A stretch of 64,000 nucleotides of DNA from Adineta vaga (taxonomy: Eukaryota; Rotifera): the NCBI GenBank assembly GCA_021613535.1, contig CP075495.1, positions 5,022,001 to 5,086,000 on the forward strand. The letters run 5' to 3'. Below the pieces are notes generated by a model, which was not told where the DNA came from, did no database searches, and was given only the letters and a program-made list of their open reading frames with translations. The translations under genes were made by a program, and so were the position numbers. Numbering within the stretch: position 1 is the stretch's first letter; the number at the start of each line of letters is the position of its first letter. Positions 26,339-37,801 of the stretch are shown here, piece after piece.

Positions 26339-29300
26339 ATGTGGATAGATTTTTTCCTTTACTTCTACTTTGTTCAATTAACTATACAAACAAAGATAAA
26401 TAATCAATATAACAAAGATTTTTCTGGTAATTTGTTTTGACATTTTGCACAAAGAAAATAATATTTTCATGTTAGTTATTTTTAATCTATTTGATATTCC
26501 ACAATTGATTGAACATGGGTGGATACCTGTACTTGATTCATCAAATACAACACTTACGAAAGATCATCTATCAACTCTTGATATTATCAATACCAATATT
26601 ACTGAAATAACAAATATTGCTCTTCGAACACCATGGACTTCTCGTCATCAAAAGGCAATTCTTCTTCATGTTAATTCAAATTCAAAACTTACAAACCATT
26701 CTGGTAGTTTATTTTTGAACACGTCAATATCACTGTATTATTTCTTTTCTCTTGTTCAGGATTTCATTTTCCAGTTGTATTTACTCTTCTAATTACATAC
26801 CGTGCTGTTAAAGATTCATCAGGTGTATTACTTTCTTTGATAGATAATAGTACATTCATCATCTTTGAAATCATTATTAATACGAATGTTACACTAACTT
26901 ATCAAAATAAAGAAAACAAAGAACAACTTATTTTTCATCATAAAACATTTGTACCTAATGATGGATTGTAAGTTCTATTAGAAAAGTGCATTTGTTTTAT
27001 CTTATTATATAAAAATTAATTTTAGATGGCATGAACTTAGTTTTATTTTTGGGATTCAATCAGTAATACTTAGATTCGATCATCAAATTAATGATGAGAT
27101 GGAATTACCATTGAATTTATATGGAATATCAAGAGAATTTAATTTAACAAGTATCGTTTTCCTCGAAGCAAATAAGCACGAAGATGAGCGGAAGGATTTA
27201 TTTTTTCAGGTAAAATTAAGCAGCTTTGACTGATGTTTTTCTTGCTAAAAGAGTAAACAAATTAATTGAGTCTATGGGCTAGAAATTAATTAAAAAACTA
27301 AACATTATTTTCTTCTAATCGGTGGCGGGCATTTTTGATTACTTCGAACTGTCTTTGTTGTCCTAGATAATTACAACATACGATGTAATATGTACTGAAC
27401 ATTCCGTTTTCTACAAGTTAAAACGAAAAGATTGAATTGATTTCTTTTGAATGATGATCATCATTATCACGTGAAAGTCTTTTTCTTAGACTAGAAGACA
27501 TAGAAATAATCTGAAATTGTTACAATGAAGCTTAAATATTAAAATCTCGTTATCATTTCACTATAAAACAAGATTATTTTCTTATATATGAAATTATCTT
27601 GTAGAATTTCAACTCGTTTGTATAATACATGTGTTTTTTAATTAACTTAGGGTGATATCAAGAATATCTTTGTCGTAGATTTGAATACAATGAATAATAT
27701 TTTAAAAAATGATGATGGATATCCTCTATTAAATGAACAGCTACAATCAAGTAATTCCATAATTCCTTCGGTAAATGTCTTCATTATTTGCATGAAGACA
27801 AAGAATTTCATTAGTGAACATTATAGTCTATTCCGTATGAATATTCATCAGAACACGCAGGAAGATATGAAGCAGGACCATCAGGACCTCCTGGAAAACC
27901 TGGTAGATCTGGTCTTGATGGGCCAGTTGGTGCACCTGGTGCTCCTGGACATATTATTGTTATTCCTGTATGTATTCGAAAGTTCAGTATGACTCCAAAC
28001 CGTGTTTCTTTCCTTGTTGACTTATTTTAGTCACCGATTCATGATGAACGTGATCCACAAGCTTTTATGCATGCAATTCAAGGAATGATCAATGCATATG
28101 CAGTAAATGTTATTGAATGCAAATTAGATGAGAACTTTATATTCATCTCTATTTCGATCAGCATATCCTAACAGGTCAACCAGGTGCTCCTGGACGACCA
28201 GGTTTGCCTGGTGATGCGGTAAGTTGATGATCTATTTGTTCGAAATCAAAGTTTCTTTTTTTTATCTAATTGGTTGTAAGGGACGACCAGGTTTAAGAGG
28301 TCTAAGAGGAGATCCTGGAGAAGGTAAGATTTATTTATTAGTTTCTGAGTATTACATTTTTTTTACACGCATCATTTAACTATTTAGCTGGAACAGTAGG
28401 ACCAGCAGGTCTACCTGGACCATCTGGACCTCGCGGACCACCAGGACCACAAGTTTGTTCATACTTTTGTAATATATTCATAAAATAAATTTGTTTTGTA
28501 ATGATCTTTTCAGGGACCTCGAGGTCTCAATGGATTACGTTAGTATAATTGAATGAGAAATTTTTTCTTTTAATATACACGTATATATTCATACTCTACA
28601 GGTGGTTATCAAGGTGCTCCTGGTCAAAAAGGTGAACAGGTTAGTGAATTGATATTATTTGATATTTTAATAGCATATGTATTTCAAAGGGACCACGTGG
28701 TCTACCAGGTTCCCAAGGTAACAAAGGCAGTCAGGTAATTAGTGTACAGCTTCTATGGTTTGAATCATTAAATAATGTTTCGATTTTAGGGTGAAGTAGG
28801 ACCTGTTGGCGAACCGTAAGCACTAATTGCTTTTTTGTGAAAAAAAAATGATTTAGTTTATTGTAGAGGACCTATAGGCCCTACAGGAATTAAAGTAAGC
28901 ATCAATTTCTGTAATTAAATTCGATAATTTGTATCATTAAGGGTGATAAAGGTGAAGTAGGACCAGAGGGACTACAGGGTAAACAGCCTTTACACTTCTT
29001 ATCCTTTAGTATTGACATTATCATATGTACCATAGGAGAAACAGGTCCACGCGGCTTAACTGGTCCAAAAGGACTTACGGGACGAACTGGTTTAACGGGT
29101 CAAAAAGTTTGTATATATATATATATCTATTAGAAAATAAAATTGAAATTACTTTGTATCCTTTAGGGAATACAAGGTCCACGAGGTGCAAAGGGTGAAA
29201 AAGGAGATCGAGGCGAGAAAGTACTATATTCATCATTGATAATCAATGAGAAATCTGTTATTTACTATTTAACTTAGGGAAACACGGGTTGGCGTGGTCG

Positions 29301-32300
29301 TATCGGTCCAATTGGATTAACTGGTTGGTAATAGATTTTATTCTATAAACATATGACTCAACAAAAACATTTTCTATAGGCTCACAGGGTATACCAGGAA
29401 TAATTGGACGAAAAGGGAAACAAGGCATTCAAGGATTACTAGTAATATATTAATATTGTATTTATTAACGACTGATATTACAAGAATGAATTTCTCTATC
29501 TAAGGGACCTATTGGTCCACAAGGACCACAAGGTGCAGTCGGTCAGAAAGGTGATCGTGGAGCAGTAAGTATACTATTCTTGTATGGCTTTCATTTTATT
29601 CTATTGTTTTCTTTTTCATAGACAGGACCAAAGTAAATATAGAACAACGTTTTTTTCGAATCGAACACCATCTATTATGATATCTTTCAGAGGAAATCAA
29701 GGCATCGTTGGTCCAACGGTAGATTATATACACTTATATCATGTCACTATCTCATCCGTTTGATTTTGTTTTCTATATGTCATTGTAGGGAGCTAAGGGA
29801 ATCGTTGGCGAACGTGGACTAACTGGTGAAAGGTTTGCGTGTATGCATTGTTTTCAAAAATTCTAATGAATTCAATATTTCTTTTCAGAGGTGATAAAGG
29901 TTTCAAGGGTAAACAAGGTCTCAAAGGTACAATCGGCATAACCGGTGATAAAGGAGATCAAGGTGATACTGGACCACAAGGGTAATAATTCTATATTTTC
30001 TTAAGCTACAGAAAAATTTCCATATTTCCATTTCTACAGACCACTAGGTATAGTTGGAGATGTCGGTCCAATTGGTTTGACCGGTGTTCAAGGTTTCAAA
30101 GGAGATAAGGTTATTTACTTTCTGAATAATTAGTTTCTTATCATAGTACTGCTCTTGGTTGGATTCTAACAGGGGGAAATTGGTCCAATTGGTGATGTTG
30201 GTATTACTGGAATACAAGGATTACGGGTTCGATACATTTATTTGTTAAAAATGTGAACTAATTTGATCACTGCAATTACTTGTCGTTAGGGTCCTATTGG
30301 TCTGACAGGTCCTATTGGATTTACTGGTCCAAAAGGTTACAAAGGTGAACTGGGAGATAAAGGTGATAAAGGAAATCGTGGAGAAAAAGGAATACAAGTG
30401 TGTATAATATGGAAATATTCTAATGTATTGATTTCTACAATTCTTTTATATTATAGGGTCCACGTGGAATAATAGGTCCACAAGGTATTCAAGGTAAAAT
30501 AGGCCCAATAGGACCAAAAGGCGATCAAGGTAAAAATATATCTTTATATGATGTAATTGTATAAAAAAAAAAACATTGGTTTTTCACGTATTTCAGGAGA
30601 AAAGGGAGAGAAAGGAATTATTGGACCACAAGGTCCTCAAGTGAGTATTTTTGCTACTAATTGTTGTATGGTTCTTTGAAAAAAAAACGATTTTAAAGGG
30701 AGAACGTGGTCCAATTGGTTTGACTGGTGATAAAGGCTATCAGGGTGTAATTGGACCTGTAGGTCCAAAAGGTTAGTATTTTTATAAACTAAGATCAAAT
30801 TTATCAAGATCTAATTAATAAGATTCTATTTAGGTAATCAAGGCGAAAAGGGCAATCAGGTTAAATACTTAGAATGTTTTTCAAATCTTCGAATAAATAC
30901 ATTTCATCACATAGGGGCCACAAGGTGACCAAGGTATTATTGGTCCAATAGGAATCAAGGGAGAAAAGGTTCCATAGTCTTGTTAGATAGTATATTGGAT
31001 GTGCAACAGTTTATTTGTAGGGTAATCAAGGTACAATTGGTCCAATTGGAGTCGATGGTCCACAAGGAGAAAAAGGTGAGAACTTTCTCCGCTTAGCACT
31101 TCTATGTCAAAAGAAAAACTATTGTTAATCTGTAGGAAACAAAGGAGATATTGGCCCAAAAGGAATTCAAGGAGAGATTGGTCCACGAGTGAGTTTGACG
31201 CGAATATTGAAATTTGTACGATTATTTTCATATATTTCATATTTAGGGATTGAAAGGTGATATTGGCGAAAAGGGAGATATTGGACCTGATGGGCCAAAA
31301 GGCGGTACAGTCGAATCATCGTGTAACTTTATCACTGTTTAATTCTGTATTATGTATCTTTAGATAAAGGAAACCTTGGAATTATAGGATTGCAAGGTCA
31401 AAAAGGTGACATTGTAAGTTATTAGACAAATCTTTTCTTAAAAAAACGCTCAGTTACGAATATTGTTATCTATTTTACGCTTACTAGGGTCCAATTGGAT
31501 TTATTGGTCCACTAGGACCTATCGGTGTGATTGGACCTAAAGGTGATCAAGGTGTTAAAGGAGAAAAAGGACATGTTGGAATTCAAGGTGAAAAAGTATG
31601 CATCGAGAATCGTGAAGAGGATTTTGAGTAACAAGACTTTTCTGTATATTCTTTAGGGAGACAAAGGCATTGAAGGTAAACAAGGACCGATTGGCCAAAC
31701 AGGTGAAAAAGGAGATATGGGCGAAGTAAGTTTAAAAAAGCTTTCAGGTAATACATTTAACAATAATATTTTCGTATAGGTAGGAGAATTAGGACCACAA
31801 GGTGAAAAAGGTAAATTGAATTAGTTTATTTATATCTAAACTGATAAAATATGTACAAACTACAATCTATGCAATGTTTAGGCGACAAAGGTAACCAAGG
31901 ATTGCAAGGACCGATAGGACCACAAGGTCCAGAAGGAATACAAGTAAGTAATCTGAATATATCTTTTAAATTTATTGTAGAAATCGGAGAACTTTAATAT
32001 ACATCATTGCATTTGAGGGACCACAAGGTGTAAAAGGAATAATCGGTTTACAAGGTCCACTTGGTGAACAAGGTATTCAAGGTCCAATTGGAAATGAAGG
32101 ACCAAAAGGAGACACGGGTCCAGTGGTGAGTTAATATTTGATTTTAAAAACATGCATGTTTTTGTTTGCTTGTCCTTTTTTTCTCCCCTTTCTAACTACT
32201 ATTTCACAGAAGCAAACACTCCAGTTTATTTACTTTTTATTTAGTATCAGCTTATTACATCCTATGACGTAGGAATTAGTTTTTGTACATCGAATATTTT

Positions 32301-33932
32301 CCTAGGAAACAGAGAATGATAAAACTGCTTTGATTTTATGTTATTCAATGTACAATATGTAATTAAAAGAAGTATTTCAAATATTTCGTTTTAGGGTGAT
32401 CAAGGAATTCAAGGACAAAGTATGTTATTCATTGGCATCGAAGGATACTTACACATTTTTCCATATTCTTAGAGGGAGAAATGGGTCCACGAGGACTGAA
32501 GGGAAATACGGGACATGCAGGTCCACCAGGTCCACATGGTATGTTAGATTATTCAAGCATAAGTTGTATTTATTTTTTATATATGATTAATGTTTAAGGT
32601 GAAAGAGGTCCAAAAGGTGAGCGTGGACCTCGTGGAGATCCGGTAAGTTTATTTTCATGAAGAATAATCATACGATTAAAAATAATTTTAATTAGGGAGA
32701 TCCAGGGGATCGAGGACCACAAGTAAGTAACTTTATGTTTTAATCAAGTAGATTAGTGAACACTTAAAATTATCATTACAGGGAACAGCAGGAACAAATG
32801 GTGAACCTGGAAAGTAAGAAAGACATATCCTTTATTATTCTATATTTCATTCAACCTAATATTTCTCTTTATGTAGCATGGGACCACCCGGACCACAAGT
32901 AAAGATTTAATTTTACAACTAAAATATTTCTTATGATAAATACTGTTCATCTCTACTTAAGGGTGTAATTGGCCTACAAGGACCCAAAGGTAAGTTATTC
33001 GTATTTTACACAACATATAATTATTATCCTTTTTAGGTACGGATGGACCACGAGGAATTAAAGGTGAAAAGGGCTCGTCAGTATGTATAAGACACGTTGG
33101 ATGCTGAAACCGATATCTATCTAATATATCTTTTAGGGTCCAGCAGGTCCACCGGTATAATCGAATGAATGATAAATTAATTTTCCGTATGGTCACTTAC
33201 TATTTTTAGGGACCACCGGGTGAAACTATCTTACCAAGTGAATTAGGTCAATTCGATCCTCAAACTGAAAAAGCTGAATGGCCTAGTCCAAGATTTCGTC
33301 GTTCAAATTTAAAACTCGAAGAAAATATTCAACTGCATTCAATTGGTATACAACTCATTCATGTTCTAGAAAATATGGCAAATCAATTGCAACAAATTGA
33401 ATCACCAATGGGTCTTCGACGTGAAACTCCATTTCAATCATGTCTTGATCTTCCCAATCCACCAACGACAGGTACTCAATTTTGCATTCTTTTTTTCCTG
33501 AGTAATACCTTTTCGATTAAGGAAAATACTGGATTGATCCAAATCATGGAAGTCCAATCGATGCAATTCAAGTTGATTGTATTGTTGAAAGTGGAAGAAA
33601 AAAGACATGCATACAACCACATGATCAACAAGCGAAACAAGTAAAGAATAGATAAATTTATTCAATAAAACTTCTTCATATAGATCGAGTTTAGAATTTT
33701 TCGAGGATTGACACTTTTGTATCAAATTTCTATTATCGAGATTCAATTAAGTTCATGCATATGTATACGTTTTGATTCAATTATTATGATAAATACATAG
33801 CGACTATGGAAACGTCAGGAAAAAATTCAAATTGAAATAGAATAGTTGACTAGAACTCTAGTTACTCAAAATATATCTTCAAAGTAAACATATTAAAAAG
33901 GTTTATTGAATGCCTATCATAATGCAATCACG

Positions 33933-33966
<34 letters not shown>

Positions 33967-34363
33967 TCGTTGAGTTCTAAACTCTGTTGATTGATCGTAC
34001 TCTTTCAGATTGATTATGGACCATTATCTCAATTACGTTTTTTACGAATACTTTACAATGAAATAGAACAAAATTTCACAAGTGAATGTAATCAGGAAAT
34101 TCGTCCAAATGTTACTCTTACTTCTCTCGATGATATTCATTATCATATTAGTCAATTACCCAATGTAATTATACATAATGAATGCCAGGTATATTAAGAT
34201 TTGATGACAACAACTTGTTTTTACTTTTCTTCTATTCTAGAATCCTCATCATCAAGGATCGATCAAATATATTATTAATACAAGTGACAGACATCTGTTG
34301 CCGATTATTGATATAATATCACATATGAAAAATCTTCGTGTTAGTCGAGTGTGTTTTTTTTGA
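26339..34363 (+). CDS. fibrillar collagen with N-terminal TSPN and C-terminal COLFI domains
   Basis: Many-exon gene. ATG at 26339 starts a signal peptide (MWIDFFLYFYFVQLT), and the next exon joins in frame at VIFNLFDIPQLIEHGW. A TSPN/laminin-G-like domain follows to about 27210. After a 440-bp intron and a short linker (SIPYEYSSEHAGRYEAG) come a brief collagenous segment, a non-collagenous stretch (SPIHDERDPQAFMHAIQG) and the main Gly-X-Y helix from about 28170 to 33230. The helix is spread over dozens of short exons separated by mostly 50-70 bp introns. The C-propeptide is recognisable as COLFI: CLDLPNP, KYWIDPNHGSPIDAIQVDC, LRFLRILYNE, LPIIDI and the terminal VCFF, with stop TGA at 34361-34363. 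COLFI directs chain trimerisation, so this is a secreted extracellular-matrix fibril former. TSPN plus COLFI matches the type V/XI-like layout. No frame break was seen in the exons checked. Confidence 0.93.
33934..33964. repeat. TA microsatellite in collagen intron
   Basis: About 15 TA units inside the 33642-34008 intron that splits the COLFI domain. Confidence 0.85.
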
Positions 34364-36118
34364 TCGATTGATGTGCATTCCGGTGGATAGACCAAATAGA
34401 AATGATTGATCTTTTTTTTTCTATAATAAATTCAAAGATAAAATATTTTTTACAAAGATTATTGAATAGAATTATAATATATGTATTTCTATCTAAATTT
34501 GATATCAATCGTAGATAACTCTATAATACGAGACAGAACATTCGCAAATGAATAAAAGAAAACAGACGTGTAACAGCATCACAGATGATCTTTGATTGTT
34601 TATTGTACAAACATTTATACTAACTATCACTTTGGAAAATCATAACCGATCTCAATCAAGGCATCTACCAGTAATAATATTTGATATGATCAGGTATACG
34701 TCAAGTAGTTTTGATAAGATATGGAAATAATCAATAATTAATATGATTACAGTTTGTTTCGATCATCGTAATGCTTACCACACGTTTCGTCTAAATGATT
34801 AATTAGAGTTTTTTCAAAAAAAGAATCTTTGATAATATTATTTGCATGAATGAAATCATCTTCTACTAATTTTCTCGCGTGTTCTGTGAGCATTGCTGAT
34901 GATAGAATCAGTTCTTTTTTTTTTCTCTCTCTCTCTCTCTTTTGCTGTTACTGAAATTACAACAAAAACAAGGACAAAGAACAATCTATCAGTAGAATGC
35001 CTATCTCTTCTTCGTGTTGGAAAGAATCCGCTGAATTTGATGTCACTGATAGAATATTTAATCAATTCTATTTTTCTTACTGATAAATCTTATAAAGAAT
35101 AGTTTATTTACCAATCATTTTTCTTCTTAGATGAATGAATCAATATAATAATCTATCCTGCTTCATTCGACATGAAAAGATCCTGAAGAATAATCCTATT
35201 TTTTCTGATTATAGATCAGTAATTATTAGCCATTTTTTTGACCTTATTCACTATTATAATGACATCAGAAATCTTTCTAATTCTGTGTTTTTTCTTTATC
35301 CATATTCATTGTATTTGTAGAGGAACGACTATAGGGATTTCTTGTAATACTATTATTCCTACAAGCAATGTATAACTTTCTCAAAAGAAAATATCTAAAG
35401 AGTATGGAAACGATGCAATTATATGTTGAAATACGATAATATTCTAAGGTGCTGAATTACTCTTAGTCTAGTCTTTTTGTCATCTATTTGATTTTAATAA
35501 AATGCATGAATTTGCTGCAGAGATTAGAATATTGCCTCTCCATTCTTTTCTCTCCTCTTCTCTGACAATCGATTATTTCCGATGTTGATTATTGCTTCTC
35601 GATAATACTCATCAGTTAGCAGTTTTTCATCCTCATCTTCTCATCACGGTAGACACGAACAAGGAGAAAAAAAAACCCACAAAGATCAGCAGTACTTTGT
35701 TCTTTTTTCGCATCTGCACTCGATGTTGACGCGTGATCAATTATCGTTTTGCTGTTTTCCGCTCTCTTCTCTTCTTCAGCAAGTGCATCTCGTTTTCTCT
35801 TATTTCTTTTCTTTTTTTTCCTCCATTACAAACAAATAACTCACATTATTAAAGTTTACTAACACTCATCAGCATGTTGGCATTGATAGGACATCCAAAG
35901 TAAGTGAATGCATATCTTTATCTCCGAAAAGAAAGGGAAAGAGAAGATTTTTTTGTTGTTGTGAGAGGAAATGGCATTTATTCCAATTTACTTAAACATG
36001 TCTCATCTTCCTGTTATTCTTTTTTTCTCTGAATTCTTTCCTTTTTTTCCTCTCTTATACAGATTATGTGACAATGACATACTGCCTAATAAAGAAAACT
36101 ATTACTTGAATTAGTAAG
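34364..36118. other. intergenic region with P2X upstream elements
   Basis: About 1.75 kb between tandem + genes. It has a CT repeat at 34924-34940 and a pyrimidine-rich zone at 35530-35830. A short ATG-initiated stretch at 35874 is followed by a good donor (GTAAGT) at about 35900, and an acceptor occurs near 36061. This looks like a spliced 5' UTR for the P2X gene. No mobile element was seen. Confidence 0.5.
34924..34940. repeat. CT microsatellite
   Basis: TC run of 17 bp in intergenic sequence. Confidence 0.7.
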
Positions 36119-37694
36119 ATGAAGTCTCATCAAAATTCAATTTCAATTGTTATAACAACAACCGATCAGTCAGTTCTACAACAGCGTTTATCTACAATAT
36201 GCAAGCGACTGTTTGAAATTCTCACACATTATGACAGTAAGAATATATATATATATTCATATTTATTCATACTTTCTTTTTCTTTTCAAATAAATCCGCT
36301 CTAATTGAGTAAGTTAGTATGAATAAAGTGTAGTGAGTTCGATTTTCTTCTTCTCTATATATGAAGTAAGACAAGATTGTAATTACTTTTGAAGTATAGT
36401 TTAATTAATATTGATGGGTATCATTATTCATATGTTTCATTTTTGGTTGAAAAAAATAGACTCAATATATCGAATACATATAAATTCGATGCATTTGTTA
36501 TCAAATAATAATGTCATGTTTACTTTGACGTATGAAATAAGTTTAATTAGAAATTCATTAACGTTTTTCTTTTATTTTCAGCTCCGAAAGTCGTTCGTTT
36601 TGAATCAAAATGGATTGCAAGTTTATCTTCATTTGTTAAATTATCTCTTGCTATTAGTTGTATATATTTAATGTGTCAACGAAAATCATATCAAATATTT
36701 GATAGTTCACCCATATCCGCTGTAACAATTAAAGTTAAACCATCACCAAATTGTTCGCGCAATTCGCCGATAATGCATTATTTTCCCTTTTATAATTGTA
36801 CACAATCTTTATATGATGTGAATGATTTTATTTTGCCTGCAACAGAAAATTCCGCTGACGATTACAACACGTATAACAGAAGTTGGACATGTTTTGAAAA
36901 AGTGTGATCATAGAACAACAGAAGAAAAACGAAATAACTATTCTTTGATCAATGCAACAGCAATAAATACATGTAATCAATCCGAACTATCACGTTGTAT
37001 TTTACATCCATTCTTTCGTCGTATATATGAAGATGAAAAAATGACTCCTAAACCAGAATTATGTTGGTATAAACTACCGGATGTCGATGAAAAACGTAAT
37101 TATCAAGCACTTGATTATATTTTATTTATAAAACATTATGTTGAATTTCCTCTATTTCATCTTGTACGAGATAATCTGAGACGAGGTATTCTCGAGGAAA
37201 ATTATATGAGTACATGTGAATATGATGAAAATGAAAATCGACTTTGTCCTAAATTTCGTATACTAAAAATTCTCAAAATGATCGAAGATGATCCCGACGA
37301 ATACGAATCAATGTTTTATTATGGTTCATTAATTGAAATAAAAATCGATTGGAAATGTAATCTTGACAAAGGTGCAAAAAAATGTGAACCAAGTTATAAA
37401 TTTCAACGTTTAGATCATAAACCTTATAAAGAAAATCCTTATCAAGCTGGTTCATCTTTTCTTACGGCAAAACATTTCTTTCGACCGAAAGATAGACAAT
37501 TACATCGAATACATGCGCAAATTTATAATCTACATATCGTCGTTTCTGTCACAGGTGAAGTGGGAAAATTTGATTTATTTCAAACGACCACAAGTATTGG
37601 TTCATTTCTTGGCATATTTGGTGCAGGATCAATTGCATGCGATCTTATAGCAGCATTTTTTACGAATTTTAAAACTATTAAATATGATAGTTGA
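36119..37694 (+). CDS. P2X-type ATP-gated cation channel with a one-base frame slip
   Basis: Exon 1 is 36119-36236 (MKSHQNSISIVITTTDQS to ILTHYD), joined to 36582 onward (TPKVVRFESKW), matching the P2X N-terminus YDTPK-V. The first membrane helix (SFVKLSLAISCIYLM) is followed by the conserved SSPISAVTIKVK, with both ATP-contact lysines, and YDVNDFILPATENS. The frame then slips: one extra base (G at 36854, between TCC and CTG) separates this from LTITTRITEVGHVLKKC. From there the frame is open to TGA at 37692-37694. The ectodomain has at least ten cysteines, IEIKIDWKCNLD, YKFQRLD, GEVGKFD and a second membrane helix (TSIGSFLGIFGAGSIACDL). The usual NFR ATP motif is replaced by SFL, and the lysine before the last ectodomain strands is not conserved. 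The 3' end converges with NUP133, 107 bp away. Confidence 0.88.
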
Positions 37695-37801
37695 TTTATT
37701 CCAGGAAATAAAAATTTATTTTTTCTCAGGAACATACAAAGAAAATTTTTCTAACTTGTCTTGTCTATACACACACATCATACAGGAGGAAAGAAAAGAA
37801 C

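Noticed and set aside
28170-33230. Gly-rich periodicity considered as a tandem DNA repeat or phage-like collagen
   Set aside because: The Gly-X-Y units are split into dozens of exons with standard introns and end in a COLFI domain, so this is a genuine animal fibrillar collagen.
36411-36671. 86-codon + strand open frame before P2X exon 2
   Set aside because: It covers the intron and reads P2X exon 2 in the wrong frame.
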